A stretch of 64,000 bases of DNA from Astropecten irregularis (taxonomy: Eukaryota; Echinodermata; Asteroidea; Paxillosida; Astropectinidae). The notes under the pieces are model-generated. The model made no database searches, was not told the DNA's origin, and saw nothing but the letters and a program-made list of their open reading frames with translations. The translations under genes were made by a program, and so were the position numbers. Location: assembly GCA_963971285.1 (NCBI GenBank), contig OZ020258.1:15517390-15581389 (forward strand). The letters run 5' to 3'. Each line of letters opens with the position of its first letter. Positions within the stretch are counted from its first letter, which is position 1. Below, piece after piece: positions 23,100 to 36,191 of this stretch.

Positions 23100-24475
23100 A
23101 TCTAAAACCCATTTATCATTGAACTTTCTGATCGTTCGCAAACTGTTCGTTACCATGGAGCAACCTCGTCCCAGCTTGGTCTTACTTGTGGTGTTCCACA
23201 GGGTACCAAATTGGGTCCTATTATTTTCTTGGCCATGGTTAATGATGCAGCAGTAAACCATGATAATCGCTGGAAGTATGTTGATGATCTAAGCTTGGTT
23301 GAAATCGTATCAAAACGTAAACAAACAAATTTACAATCACACATTGATTCACTCGTTAATTGGTTTATTAACGTAAATGACATGAAACCAAACCCATCAA
23401 AATATAAATCTATGCAAATCTCTTTCCTTCGTAATCCACCACCTGCCATTAACTTAAAGATCAATGGCATTGAGCTTACAGTAGTTACATCTATTAAATT
23501 ATTAGGGGTTCATATTCAGAATGACTTGAAGTGGGATCAGCAGGTCAAAGATGTCACTAGTAATGCTTCCCGGCGATTGTATATTTTGACTAAGCTTAAG
23601 AAATATGGTGTTAAATCTGAAGACCTTGTATCCATTTACAAAATGTACATTCGTCCTACACTTGAATTTGGAGCTGCTGTATGGTCATCTGGTCAAAAAA
23701 GGGCTTTACGCATAATAGCTTTTCCCAATGTCTTGCCTTATAATGATATGTTAAACAATTTTAATATGGAAACCTTAGCTGACAGGCGTGATAGTTTAGT
23801 CTTAAAATTTGCTAAATCTAGTTTTCTATCCAATAAACACCGTCATCTGTTTCCAGAAAATAGGCAATCGATATCAGGTCGCATCCTAAGGAATTCCAAA
23901 CAACTACATGTTCCTAGAACAAGAACCTCTCGATATAAACAGTCACCGATACCTTTTATGACAAACCTCTTGAATGCAACTCAGCTTGATTTAACTTAAT
24001 TTCTAATTTAATTTCTATGTTACTCTAATCCATTTTTGAATCATGTCTTCCTCTTTTTTAGTGGTTTGTATATTTAAAGTTAATTTACACCCATTTTTAT
24101 GGAGCTTTATAGTTGAATTAACTTAGGGCCCCTTTTAAACTTAATGTATGTGTTTTTTTATTCCTTTTAATATCATATGCACTGTTATTTGTTTCGTGCC
24201 AAAGTTTATTTTAAAACAATGATTTTAATTGATTTAACTTAGGGCCCCTTTTGAACTTAATGTCTGTGGGTTTTTCTTATCCCTTTTAATATCATGTGCA
24301 CTGTTATTTGTTTTTGTGCCAAAGTCTATTTTTTTTTGTAATTACCAGTTTTGTAATTTTTAACTAGACATTATCATCTATAGTAATTTATTGTAAACCT
24401 AATATTTTTAGTCTTCGGACTTTTTATTGGGTCGTTGAAATAAACCGAAATTGAATTGAATTGAATTGAATTGAA
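23100..24475 (+). mobile_element. 5'-truncated non-LTR retrotransposon (CR1/L2-like LINE)
   Basis: This insertion contains the C-terminal half of a LINE reverse transcriptase followed by a 3' UTR and a terminal pentanucleotide repeat. Coding sequence becomes readable near 23107 and ends at 23999. The 3' UTR includes a tandem duplication of about 116 bp (units starting near 24121 and 24237, each with TTAGGGCCCCTTTT). The end is AAATAAACCGAAA followed by five TTGAA units at 24451-24475. Short 3' tandem repeats rather than poly(A) are usual for the CR1 and L2 group. The assignment within that group is an inference. Confidence 0.8.
23107..23999 (+). pseudogene. Reverse transcriptase fragment of the LINE, 5' truncated
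   Basis: The frame reads from about 23107 to the stop at 23997-23999; an internal ATG at 23235 is not a true start. In order it shows the SDRSQTVRYHGATSSQ region, GVPQGTKLGPIIF (RT motif around the conserved GVPQGS block), the catalytic YVDDL (23277-23291), KPNPSKYKSMQ, LGVHIQNDLKWDQQV, and the thumb region ending SIYKMYIRPTLEFGAAVWSSG. QKRALRII then follows directly. In related elements a dozen or so residues usually separate those two blocks, so a small in-frame deletion is likely. The endonuclease and N-terminal RT motifs are missing, so this copy cannot be mobile by itself. Confidence 0.8.
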
Positions 24476-24598
24476 CTAGGTAGAAGGATATCCTGCATCT
24501 TTAGTTTCCGTACAGGTCATGATTTGTCGTCGATCAACTAGTCCGTTTTGCTGACTCAGTTAAAAAAAAGTTAAATATGACAATTTATTCACATACAG

Positions 24599-24917
24599 TT
24601 AAAGGTACATTACATGATTGGTAACATACCAAAACAGATGTTTACAGATTTACGTATAACTTTCAGGGTATGAAGATGGTGCTGGTAGAAACATATTCTT
24701 AAAATATTTCCGCCTGAAATGGTGTATTTATCCAGAAATAAGATCAGTATTCTTTATGTTTTTATAAAAAAAATTGAGTCGGGTTTTCGCTTTTTTCTCG
24801 TGGTTCAGATGTCCGATTGAGCTCAAATTTCCACAGGTTTATTATTCCATGCCATTGATTGGATCAGACAAAGTATGAGTGCTGTTCTGTGACCTTTATA
24901 AATCATGTATTATACTG
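24599..24917 (+). mobile_element. MITE family B
   Basis: The left end is intact (TTAAAGGTACATTACATGATTGG) and the interior is typical (TTTCAGGGTATGAAGATGG). The central palindrome is shortened, and the right end stops at AATCATGTATTATACTG without CTTTAA. It lies about 120 bp downstream of the LINE. Confidence 0.75.
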
Positions 24918-24919
24918 TC

Positions 24920-27900
24920 GTAGAAAAATTCGTTTCATAAGACTCGTTCAAAGAATGGAAAATATTGAAATTAATCATATCCATTCTGTTATCTACCCAA
25001 GTTTGTCTTTGTTCTTTTTATTTTCAAAATGACCACTAAAATTTACCAGATCGTCATGAATACGCACAAGCAATAATGAAAAAAAAATTGACAAAGGACA
25101 CATGTAGTGAAATACACACTGACTAGACAACTTCATACCACAATGCTTACCATGTTTAACGTGGCAATTATTGCAGAGATCTTAATCAATTGTTTTGATG
25201 GGGCAAAAAAAAGACATTTCTTTTTGGCAGCAAATTCTTAGTTTGTTTGCCTCGTCTGCGTTCTCGCACTAGCTGTCCATGCAGTGTTGTCATTTGTTCA
25301 CCGCTAGTTTGAGACAGTTTTAGGCACTATTTTGAAATTGTATTACATTTATAATAATTTTACGAATGCACTTTAAGAACCAAGAACAAATGAATATTTC
25401 AAAGGACAACGACAGAGGGTTTAACCTACTCCCTTATTTGATTTAAGTTAGAATGACTTGAGGAATATTTTGAACTAATTTGCTGTAAATATACTGTCTG
25501 ATAATCCATCACAAAATCTAAATTCCATGAAAGAAACACAAGAGGATTTGTAACTAAAAAAGTGGATAACCTTTTATAGTCCAGGAGATTGGAGGTCAAT
25601 TACCAATGTATTGAGGAATTAGTATAATATTCGTGACTAACTGGACCAATTCACTGTGCAGGGAATAGGACGTACACATTCCGTTGTAATTAGCGAAGGA
25701 AACTGTACAATTGACTGCAATTCTTAAGGTCTGAGGATAGAGTGAAACTGACGCAGATATTGATTCATGACACAATCTACTCGTGCTATCATCATGAACC
25801 TTTATCTGTACTAAATAATGCCTTTGAGGATGTTCCCTCTACTGACGTCATCACATCAGTGTCTAAGATGAAATTGAGATGACGAGTTCATATGGCGTGC
25901 GTAGGCCTACCTACATTGCATTGTGTGCTTTACTTACAATGCTGCGATGCAATGCTTCTATCAGAATCCGCAAAGGTTACGATCCTTAACCAGCTGTTCT
26001 TGGTGGGCAATGGCCAGGAAGGCTGCTTCGTTTCATCCCAACTGACCAGTCAAGACAACCTTAAGACCCCTCGTCACTAATTAAAACTTCTATCATACTG
26101 CACTCGACCATCGCCTCAAGGACGTGACGTGATGGCGATATATTTAAATTCCAAGGGCATTTGAATTCATTCAAATTGAGAGTCTTACAAGAGAGTGGTT
26201 ACAATGTACGTGATTTACAGTCAGTTTTGATCAAGCTGGACAACAAAGACACGGGTGAGCTCTGTCTATTGTCAAGAAATATAACACTTCCAAGGTAAAA
26301 TTGTACGTTTGTCATCTCAGGCTTGCCTCCCACGCACTCCTACATACATACTAACCCTTAACCAACCTATTCGGATCATCGCTTACAATGCTTACATAGC
26401 AATGTTTAACTCATTTTCTTTGACTCAGTAAATGCCGCTACAGACTACTCCAACTACTGCATAGCCTTGCTCAAGATCAAAGGCATTCAGGTTGCCCGCG
26501 CTAACCGTCAATATAACACACTGTGCACTGAACAATATGCAGAGCAAAATAGACCTGGAATGAATCCTATAAATATATAGTTTGTGGTTTCAATGGGTAG
26601 TTTAGGAGTTGTGCTCATTATGCTCATGATCTAAGCTGACCTTAGCATGTCTTCTTCTTGTTTGGTATTTAGAGACATTTTTGAAATTCTTGTATACCGC
26701 AACGATCCGCCCAAAGTCAAATACTACCAGCATGGTTTGCATATGCATGCAAGCTATACTCCAATGAAACCTGCTTACAAATTTTGTAAAGAAAGTTCAG
26801 ATTTCAGGTTAGAACTTAAGCAACACGAGATCTTTGAACGACAATCAACGTAGAACTGTCGCATTTCACTGGAGTTTGGAAGTAGGAGTAGATTGTGTGA
26901 TGTTGTGGTTAATCATGGTTTGATTACAGCATCCAAATATAGTCCCGTATACACTAATACGTAATCACATACGACGTCATGTGCTACTAAATACGTGCTA
27001 AAAAGGCAAGAGTAATGTATAATATGAATAAATAAATAATTATATACAATCATTAAAGCTGAATAAAATATTGGCGTTGCGACTACACCTAACGATGGCC
27101 AATGCCATAAGAGGCAATTTACAGGCAATCAATCCACAAGAAATGGCATTCAGCTTTAAATCTTCATATAATTTGCCTGGGGATTACAGTGAGAAGATAT
27201 CAGAAAAATGATGTATGTACGAGCAAGGTTCTCCTCTTGCATGCATTGTAGTTGGTTGCCTCCAATGTACGAATCACCTTGTGAAACAACCCAGCACAAA
27301 CGCATCTTACTTTGTGGTGCTTAAAGTATGTCGTATAGGAGACATATTTACTCTACGAGTATTCTCCGGATTGGATACGGGTCCAACCTGAGTCAAAGTT
27401 ACTGACCTTTTAACACTGTATGATTTTAACACAATGTGGACCCGTGTCGAAAACTAACTCTACTCTTGAAGTGGGTTAAGAGCTGTTAACCCGTGTTGTG
27501 AATGTGAGCACGTGTTGAAAGTGGGCGTTTGTGTAATATCAAGATGGCGCGCAACGGTTTGGTGTGGTTGCAATCTCCCCAATGCATGACATGCATGTTT
27601 AGTACATTGTACATGGTTGTTCCACACTGTACGATCCGGTATAGCGCCACCAAGCATCAAGAAACATTAGAGCGGGAAAGTGAATACCTTGAGGCAGTGT
27701 TGGGGTGACTCAACCCTCAGCCTTCTGGTTCAATGCTTCCAAGTCTCAGCACCTCACCTCATCCTGAAAATTAGTCATAATTGTCTTACATGGCATCTCT
27801 TTAATACAACCGTAGAAATATTTTTGCCGACTGATTGGAAACCAGTCGGGTGTACGTGTGCTTCCTCAGCCTCAACTTATTGAATTAAGACAATCAATTT

Positions 27901-30900
27901 TCACCGATTATTAGATAACTTTTGAACAGATTTGTTTGTTTTGACTGTATAATGCAGCATACAGTATGGAGATCAAAGATTAATGAAAAATCCCTGCATC
28001 TCAATTAAAACCAGCACCTTAATGTCCATAAGATTCAGACAAAATATTCAAAATAGCATTTCAAGGACATCCTTTGAACGCGCTCTGTGCAATGAATAAC
28101 ATCCATCGTTAACAGTCAACACGAAATGTAAGTGAGCGCCATAAACCATCTATCTATCTATCACCATGACGACCTTGAAATATCAATTGAATAAGAGGAG
28201 CAAATTCTTTACTTATGTTAATATGTTTTCCAATTTCATATATGAATGGTCCTCGCTTATGAGCATTGTGACATTTGCCCATGCATTCATATATACGTTC
28301 ATGCATGAAGGACGGGTCCGGGAATATGGCGGCATAGCATGCATATAGCAGCATTGCAAGTACATGCTCTTTTAATCTCACAATTTGAAGCGATAGCGTC
28401 GTGCGATAGAAAGAAAGATATCCGTGCCTCAAGTGTCCTGTGAACCCTCCCCATCCATTGCCCATATATGGACACTACACCTTGAGGAGTAGAGGCATGA
28501 AAACCAATGACGACGGCTGACAAAGAAAAGACAGTGAAATGTGAGAGAAAGAAAGACTCGGCTGAAGGCGCCATTTTGATTCGATTAAGTGATGATGAAG
28601 AAACTCTCAAGTTGTGTGCATCTTCCTGTGTGTGCTTGGGACATGCCACTCAAGCACATTCAGCTGCCAGCATGTACATTCAATCTCGCGTTCAGTCAAC
28701 CTCAAAATCACATGTCTCGGCTTACCAAGATAGAAGCTGGCTGAAAACAGATTAAGAGCAGCCGCCTATGCAGTCTCGTGTTTATTCCAGCCCATGCAAA
28801 TAATTTGGATGAAGGAATCTGCATGGGAAGATTGAGGAATACTGATCAATCCATTCGATCGAAATTGAAAAACCATTTTCCCTTTTCTTGCTTAATATTG
28901 CTCATCCCTGCTTCGCGGCTGTCTTATTGGGACATGGCAGAACTATTTTCGTGTTATTGTTTATTTGTTAAGGGAGTTAACTTGTTTGTTTGTTGGGCTC
29001 TTGTTTATTGATTTATTTGTTTTAATTTGTGAAGTCGTTTAACTGAGTGTTTAGTGGAATGTACATTGATTCACACCGTATTGTTTGGCATAAGAAATCA
29101 TGCCCAAATTGCCCATTGGACAGCATTGTGTCAAGTCAATCATCGGGATTCCCAAGACATTCCATTTTGTTTTTTTGTAATAAGAAACATATATTTTGTC
29201 TGCTTCACCGTCAATGAATTCCCGATAATAAGTGTGCGCTCGGGATTACGAAGGATTATTCCTGATGTGCCTCTAAGATTATAATGCATATTACTGAGCA
29301 TGGCTTAGAAAGACTTTCACCAGTATAAGTTTCTATAACCAGAACAAAATAATGCACAATGTATCTTCAGAATAAGCTTTAGTTTCTCACGTGAAAATAA
29401 TCTGACCTCAGTTTTAAGCAAAACCCCCTCGGATCCTGAAACGCAATACGTTTGGAAAACACACGAGAAATTAGCGCCATAGGGCCTGGGTGTATAACAT
29501 CCATGTAAGAGCACCGCTATATGACCAGTATTACAAACAAACCACACTGAAATACAATACAATTCCCGCACAAAGAAATTAATTTGGAGAAAGCTTAAAT
29601 AAATGCAATCGCCGTAGTCATTGCTGGCCAATGACCTTCTTTTCTTTTTTAGTTCTCTAGTTTTTCAGGTTCACGCAATTAAAACAAAGATATTTTCCTT
29701 TGATGTGATGTGCAATAAAGCGCTATCGTTAGGTTACATCGGGTAGAGAAAGTAATAGGGACAGTAGATGACAGATAATAAGAATCATCAGTAATAAGTA
29801 TTACTCCAAATGCAATATTAGGCTATCAATTCCATAGACTCAAATAAACCCTTCTTACCCCCTTACTAGGAAACCCAGCTGCACCAAATGTTATAGACGA
29901 ATGTTTCAGACTACTGATCCCCCCAAAACAAAATTCTTTCTAGTTTTCGAGAAAAAAACAGTATTAGGGTGACACAAATGTTAAAAAGCTATGCCTCCAT
30001 GTTTAGCAGACTGTGCGGACTGCTGCTTATGCAATGTACAATTATTGTCAACATTTCAAGGTTTTCCAGATGAAATGGGAAAAGCGTGTCCTCTACAAAT
30101 TAACAGAACATTGACAGAAATACATGATTCAAAAATACTATGGCACGTTCACAGCTAAACCTATACATGTACATGTACAATACATTATGCTGATACATTG
30201 CAAGAATTGTTTAACACCGATAAGGAGAACTGTTTAAAGAATAGGAAAGAAATGGCAATAAATGTGAAACTATCTAAGTGATCCGTATTTGTTTTAAGTC
30301 TTCACTTTTAATATGACCACCCCATGCCATGTTTACCACGTTCCATTATAGCCAGGTGAATCACTGAAAATGTTAATGCTCCCTGCCAATTCTTCTTTAT
30401 TCCCAGATATAAGGTTATATGTAGCATCTTCATAGTCCAGGCCCAAGGAGCACACGATTCCAGGACATACAAACCGGTACGCCAACGCGTTTGACCCGGG
30501 GCGTTTCTACTCCTCTCTCATGCAGCTTCCAATACATTGCTCCTGGTTCTTAAACCTCTTCTCCTCGCCCACGCACGCCAGCATTCTGTAATTCAAGGTA
30601 AAAATCCACAAGCAAAAGGGGAGGGAGAAAAGGGGACTCGAATTAAAGGCATTATGCATTGAACGCTCAGGGTCTTGAGCTCAATATAGAGCATTGTATG
30701 ATAACCTTAGAGATTGCTTGCCGTTGCAAGGTGAGATGGATGCAAATTGATGCGTCTCATAAATTGGATAATTATATGCCGATCAGTCAGAGCATATATT
30801 ATATACCGTGATGATAAGACTATATATGTCCACGATATTATAATTCAGACAAACATGTTAAGGTTTGGCCCTGCAATTGTCGTAAGCCTTGGATTTCTAG

Positions 30901-31700
30901 ATTCCAATCTGTACCGCGTCAGTCAGTGTGTGGGTCAAGGAAACTAAAGGTAGAAGAAGAGGCCTTGCACAGGAAAGCAAATAACAACATTCAAATTAAA
31001 AAGGTTACTGAGCCCACTTCCACTGTCCGATTGATGAAATATTTGGCGTGATTAATGATGCTAAAAGTTAAATGGAAATAAAAATTGATACATGCAATAT
31101 ATTTACATAAGAGATAACCGCGACAAAATAAGTCAAATTCCAGGACCTCTGTTCTTTTGAAATTGCCTTAATAAGATGCAACATCATTCGTTTCATGTCA
31201 CATTTGACCGTCGGTATTTTAGTTGGCAATGATACATTCAACATAGGTAGGTTGGCATAGTAGCATCTCGTTTAGTTATATTTCAATATACAAACATTAA
31301 CGAGCAAAATGTTAGTGATAATTTTGTTCCCAACAGTCATCAGGGATGAAGCTTGAAGAGCAATGAATATTCATGAGCAAACGCAGTATGTATTTTACAG
31401 TTTCTGTCAACAATAGAAACACGCGTTATCACTCACGCCATTCCTAGGTTTTCAGACCTTTTATCTTTGGATTTGTTGTCATTCTTCGAAAGGTCTCAGC
31501 TGTGTAGGTGATGAATGGAGGAACCCATTCCTAGCGGCTTTAAGCGGGTATTGTTAATGGTGTTTTACATAAACATTTTCTTTCAAAATGTCATTATCTT
31601 GCAATAATCAAAGAAATCATGGAACTTGATTAATTTTCGACCTTTAGGCCAGAGAAGGTGATGTATTCTGAAATGAATAAAATACAATAATAATAATGAT
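24920..31700. other. Long stretch with no recognised gene
   Basis: Nearly 7 kb holds no exon that I can identify. The best-looking ATG frame, at 28507-28755, begins in a reasonable context and is hydrophilic at first (MTTADKEKTVKCERKKD), but it shows no family resemblance and could be chance or a first exon. A TATC microsatellite sits at about 28147-28162. No A, B or C MITE is visible here, which contrasts with the flanking regions. Confidence 0.35.
28507..28755 (+). CDS. Weak candidate ORF or first exon, 82 aa
   Basis: I do not recognise it. The ATG lies in an ACCAATGA context and the first 35 residues are charged (DKEK, CERKKD, LSDDEE), unlike the surrounding chance frames. The second half looks random. 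There is no obvious donor site in a convincing position. A frame of this size has limited weight. Confidence 0.15.
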   Translation: MTTADKEKTVKCERKKDSAEGAILIRLSDDEETLKLCASSCVCLGHATQAHSAASMYIQSRVQSTSKSHVSAYQDRSWLKTD

Positions 31701-31702
31701 GA

Positions 31703-32085
31703 TTAAAGGTAAATATCATACTTTATATAGTAGCATACCGAAACATAAATTTTTACAGATTTACCTATGAGTTACAGGGTATAGAGATGATGATGGTAGA
31801 AGCATACAGTTAACATTTTTCTCCCTGAAATGCTGTATTTATCCAGAAAAGAATAAAACCAATGGAAAAAAACAATTTTGATCGTTTAAAGATTAAAAAA
31901 AATAAAAATAAAATAACAGTGAAAAGATTTAAGAAATACTGTGGGCGTTTTCACTGTTTTCTCAAAATGTGGGCACAATATGGGACTGAAACTTTAACAG
32001 ATCACTGTTACTGTATCTTCTTTGATATTTTTGCCCGGGAATCTGCATTTCTTTGACAAAAACCAAAGTACGATATTACCTTTAA
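31703..32085 (+). mobile_element. MITE family A, full length
   Basis: It is bounded by TTAAAGGTAAATATCATACTT and AAAGTACGATATTACCTTTAA. The interior follows the family consensus, including GTATAGAGATGATGATGGTAG, ATGCTGTATTTATCCAGAAA, CTGTTTTCTCAAAATGTGGGC and GATCACTGTTACTGTATCTTC. It has no coding capacity. The ORF-like stretches inside are incidental. Confidence 0.85.
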
Positions 32086-32089
32086 ATGT

Positions 32090-32840
32090 GTGCAAACACA
32101 TTGTTATGAAAAATTGGTGGCGCTTTCATACGTTTGTGAGCAGGACGAGTAATATCGCACTGGCCGATTTTTACTTCAAGAGGGCGCTCTTTACTTTGAA
32201 GCATTACACTATAGTTCTTGTTGCCAATCCAGGTATTGGTTTGTTTACATTGTTTTATTGACGGAATTATACAAGCTGGCAGATATCAGACAGGTTCAGT
32301 ACCACTATAAGGGTTTAATATGCCCTGTATATTATAAGTACTTCATAACTCATTGTTTATTCACACTGCAATACTGCAACGCTACATTCTCCAATTGAAG
32401 AAAAGAGCTTTTCTCATATTTTTGGAAAGCCCTTATGGTCGAACACTTAAATCAGTTTCCTTTTAGAAAAAAATCTGGAAATTTATACTTTAAATTATAG
32501 ACAATTACCTGAATTACTTGGCAATATTATGTTTCCAGCATAATCATCCCAGGAGTGCACGAACAGAAATAATCGCTTAGGCCTTGAATCAATCTAATGA
32601 CAGGAAATCGAATTTGTAAGACAAGTTGAGCGAATCAAATCGATTTCATTCTGTCCACCTGCAGGCCTTCTGAACCAATTGAATTCTACATTTTTGTGGT
32701 ATTACTTTTGACATTTTGTGACGGCTAAAGGAAATATGTTCCAAGAGAGGCCGCTAATGTCTGAAATCTTTCCTGCAATTTATTTTTTTAGAATAAATAA
32801 AAATCTACAGAACGACGGCAAATATTAAGTTCAAGTTACA
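32090..32840. other. No recognised gene
   Basis: This spacer lies between a family A MITE and the minisatellite. I see no feature in it. Confidence 0.4.
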
Positions 32841-32844
32841 TTTA

Positions 32845-33981
32845 GTATATGGAGGAACCAACAGTGATTGCATAGTATATGCAGGAACCAACAATGATTG
32901 CATAGTATTATGCAGGAACCAACAGTGATTGCATAGTATATGCAGGAACCAACAGTGATTGCATAGTATTATGCAGGAACCAACAGTGATTGCATAGTAT
33001 TATGCAGGAACCAACAGTGATTGCATAGTATTATGCAGGAACCAACAGTGATTGCATAGTATTATGCAGGAACCAACAGTAATTGCATAGTATATGCAGG
33101 AACCAACAGTGATTGCATAGTATATGCAGGAACCAACAGTGATTGCATAGTATATGCAGGAACCAACAGTGATTGCATAGTATATGCAGGAACCAACAGT
33201 GATTGCATAGTATATGCAGGAACCAACAGTGATTGCATAGTATATGCAGGAACCAACAGTGATTGCATAGTATATGGGGGAACCAACAGTGATTGCATGG
33301 TATTATGCAGGAACCAACAGTGATTGCATAGTATTATGCAGGAACCAACAGTGATTGCATAGTATATGCAGGAACCAACAGTGATTGCATAGTATTATGC
33401 AGGAACCAACAGTGATTGCATAGTATATGCAGGAACCAACAGTGATTGTATAGTATTATGCAGGAACCAACAGTGATTGCATAGTATATGCAGGAACCAA
33501 CAGTGATTGCATAGTATATGCAGGAACCAACAGTGATTGCATAGTATTATGCAGGAACCAACAGTGATTGCATAGTATATGCAGGAACCAACAGTGATTG
33601 TATAGTATTATGCAGGAACCAACAGTGATTGCATAGTATATGCAGGAACCAACAGTGATTGCATAGTATTATGCAGGAACCAACAGTGATTGCATAGTAT
33701 TATGCAGGAACCAACAGTGATTGCATAGTATATGCAGGAACCAACAGTGATTGCATAGTATTATGCAGGAACCAACAGTGATTGCATAGTATATGCAGGA
33801 ACCAACAGTGATTGCATAGTATATGCAGGAACCAACAGTGATTGCATAGTATTATGCAGGAACCAACAGTGATTGCATAGTATATGCAGGAACCAACAGT
33901 GATTGCATAGTATTATGCAGGAACCAACAGTGATTGCATAGTATATGCAGGAACCAACAGTGATTGTATAGTATATGCAGG
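32845..33981. repeat. Minisatellite, 30/31-bp unit, about 37 copies
   Basis: The unit contains TATGCAGGAACCAACAGTG followed by ATTGCATAGTA. Units are highly homogeneous and come in two lengths that differ by one T at the junction (AGTATATGC, 30 bp, or AGTATTATGC, 31 bp). Rare point variants include GGAGG for GCAGG at the left edge, GGGGG near 33275 and TGTATAG near 33450, 33600 and 33966. The minus-strand decapeptide frame (MQSLLVPAYT) exists only where 30-bp units are consecutive, so it is not evidence of a protein. Confidence 0.95.
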
Positions 33982-34175
33982 TTTTTGAAGATAAGAAAAT
34001 AAAAGAGAAATGATAAAAAAAAACTGTGGCAGTTTTCACTGTTTTTCTCAAAAAGTGGGCGTTCGTATAGGACCGCAAATTTCATAGATGGCTTTTACTG
34101 TGTCTTCCTTGATATATTTGCCCATAAATCTGCATTTCTTTGACAGCCCCCCCCCAAATATGATATTAACATTAA
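33982..34175 (+). mobile_element. Right half of a MITE family A copy
   Basis: Directly after the minisatellite the sequence continues as the second half of family A: TTTTTGAAGATAAGAAAATAA, CACTGTTTTTCTCAAAAAGTG, TTTACTGTGTCTTCCTTGAT, and an end close to ATATGATATTAACATTAA. The left half is absent. The junction with the repeat is abrupt. Confidence 0.75.
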
Positions 34176-34179
34176 GCTG

Positions 34180-35740
34180 CATGTAATATTGGTTATAATA
34201 ACATAAATTCACGAATAGAGCGTTACTTGCTAAGTTCTCGAATAAGTGAAGAACGATTTTGATAATTTATTTTTTAGAACGTATTATTAAATCTAAACTA
34301 CGATTACCCGAATTTAAATGTTAAGATTTCTGATTGATGTATTTTAAATAATTTCAGTTGATGATAATTTTGCAACACCATTTACATGTTTAAACAGAGT
34401 ACATACAAGTCGTGAGCATTGCTCATGTTTTGCATTCCAAAAGATTATCGTATATATATATACAATATTCTGAAAAGTTGTTTTGATATAATTATTGGCA
34501 AACGTGCTTATAATATGCTCTTGATATTCTCCCGGTAAGTTCATAAAGAAAATTACATTTGAATGTATAGAATAATATCGTTGCAACTTATAATTAGTTA
34601 TGCTTGTATGAAATATCTAAGTCTGGGTTAAATTTAATTCAAATTAGCAATAATCAGGTACAGGGCCGGACGCATCCTCCCTAGCAGGGCGGGAGAAACT
34701 TCACAAAGGCCCCGTCAGTAAGGTTCCGTTGCTCGCTGCTGGCATTTCACGGAGGAACGCTCCAGGAGCAATGATTCAATCATGCTAGGGACTGAAGCAG
34801 GTGGAAGACCGGTCTATCGAATTATAACCCTCGCGGTGGGTCGCCTGCTGTATTACGCTCCGAAGAGCTGATGCGGATCCTCTTATTGATTTTTGATGGG
34901 GTCTTGCCTCAACTCGCTTGCTGAACTTTGATGCTGGCTGTATGATGTCTTGGCTGATGTTTTTTCTTTCTTCCGGCTTGTTTATCTCAAGAGTGTCGTT
35001 CATGGTCTGGCATTTTCTTAGCTTGACAATTGGATTTGGAATTTCGGGTCTTTTTTATGGTGAACGTATTATTCCTTCACAAGCATATTATGGTAACTAT
35101 GGTGATATCATTAAAGAATGATTACTAACATAATATAAGTCATCTGTGTTTGAAATGTCTAGATTCCTCCATTTAGCGAAGGAAGCAGAAAAATTGGATA
35201 AGAAGAACTGTTTCATGTCTGAGGTTTACAACGCCTATGCACTGGCATACAAATGAATCGAGAACGTGGACACGTTGTAAGACGCCCTCTACCGATCAAT
35301 GGGAATTTATTTAGTAAACATTAGGCCTACAATACTGGGCCACCAATTATCTGCTGCGTCATTTCCTAATCATATGCACCCGATCGAGACATAACATTAA
35401 TAATCGAATTGTTAAGAAGAAGAAGAGATACAACGTGAAGACTGAAATGTCAGTTAACTTTGGTTGGACACAATGGGCCTATATTATTTTGTATGCAATT
35501 TAGCTAGTTTCATGTGCCTATAGACTTTTCTTTTGCTACGTCACAGCCCGAGTATGGAGAGTCATTTTGATGACATGAAAATAACCACAATTTGAACACA
35601 ATTTGTACACAACAAATCATATACATTGAAAGATGTTGCTGAATACATGCGGGAAACAACATAAGCAATGATGGTATTATGCAAATTAGGCTTGCCCTTC
35701 ACCGACGTGGATGAGCACTGTATAATCAGTGCTTGTGAGA
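34180..35740. other. No recognised gene; GC-richer patch at about 34670-34900
   Basis: Most of it is AT-rich spacer. The patch near 34670-34900 is richer in GC and might be an old exon or element, but no frame in it resembles a protein I know. Confidence 0.35.
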
Positions 35741-35754
35741 GCACGTGAGAAAAA

Positions 35755-35800
35755 ATCACATGCTTGCTCAGGTGGGATTCGAACCCACGACCTCCTGCAA
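35755..35800 (-). repeat. tRNA-like 3' half with B box
   Basis: On the minus strand GGAGGTCGTGGGTTCGAATC continues with CCACCTGAGCA, a perfect T-arm-like stem-loop (GTGGG TTCGAAT CCCAC). No A box or D arm is found upstream. It is probably a fragment of a tRNA-derived repeat, unrelated in sequence to family D. Confidence 0.45.
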
Positions 35801-35989
35801 TGATGGTATGTATTTTGTACAGCTATGGACGTTGAAAAACGTTGAAGTTGGTTACACTGTCTTTCGAGAAGACGAAATGATTTGCAGCATTTGGCCGTCC
35901 ATGCCAACCACGAGTCAATGTTTGTAAATAAAGGAAAGGTGTACACGTACAGTGGCGCTTGGGCTCCCTAAAAAAACCAAAAAACACAC

Positions 35990-36170
35990 AAAAATAATAA
36001 TAATAATAATAATAATAACAAAAAAAATATTTAAAAAAGCTCCCTACCAAAAAAGGGGGGGGGGGGGGGGGGGGCACCCCCCTTCCATAACTCCAACTCC
36101 CCGCTCCGCTCCGTTGCAGTGCCTGGCTACAAAATTTCACTCCGGGTACCCCCCCCCCCCCTATGGTGGG
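35990..36170. repeat. Simple-sequence cluster: (AAT)n, poly-G, poly-C
   Basis: An AAT run at about 35993-36018 is followed by a run of about 20 G at 36055-36074 and a run of about 14 C at 36150-36163. The segment between has CTCCGCTCCG-type sequence. This resembles the degraded interior of a small element with G/C-rich ends, but no matching termini were found. Confidence 0.5.
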
Positions 36171-36191
36171 TTTAAAGGGACATCGTAAACA

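Noticed and set aside
32845-33981. Possible CRISPR-like array because of regular repeats
   Set aside because: The units are contiguous without unique spacers, and the DNA is eukaryotic; it is a minisatellite.
33062-34085. Minus-strand frames with a decapeptide repeat
   Set aside because: The frame depends on minisatellite units of exactly 30 bp and breaks at each 31-bp unit.
35686-35946. Protein frame containing a WVRIPPEQA-type word
   Set aside because: It is the antisense reading of a tRNA-like B-box segment, a common artefact.
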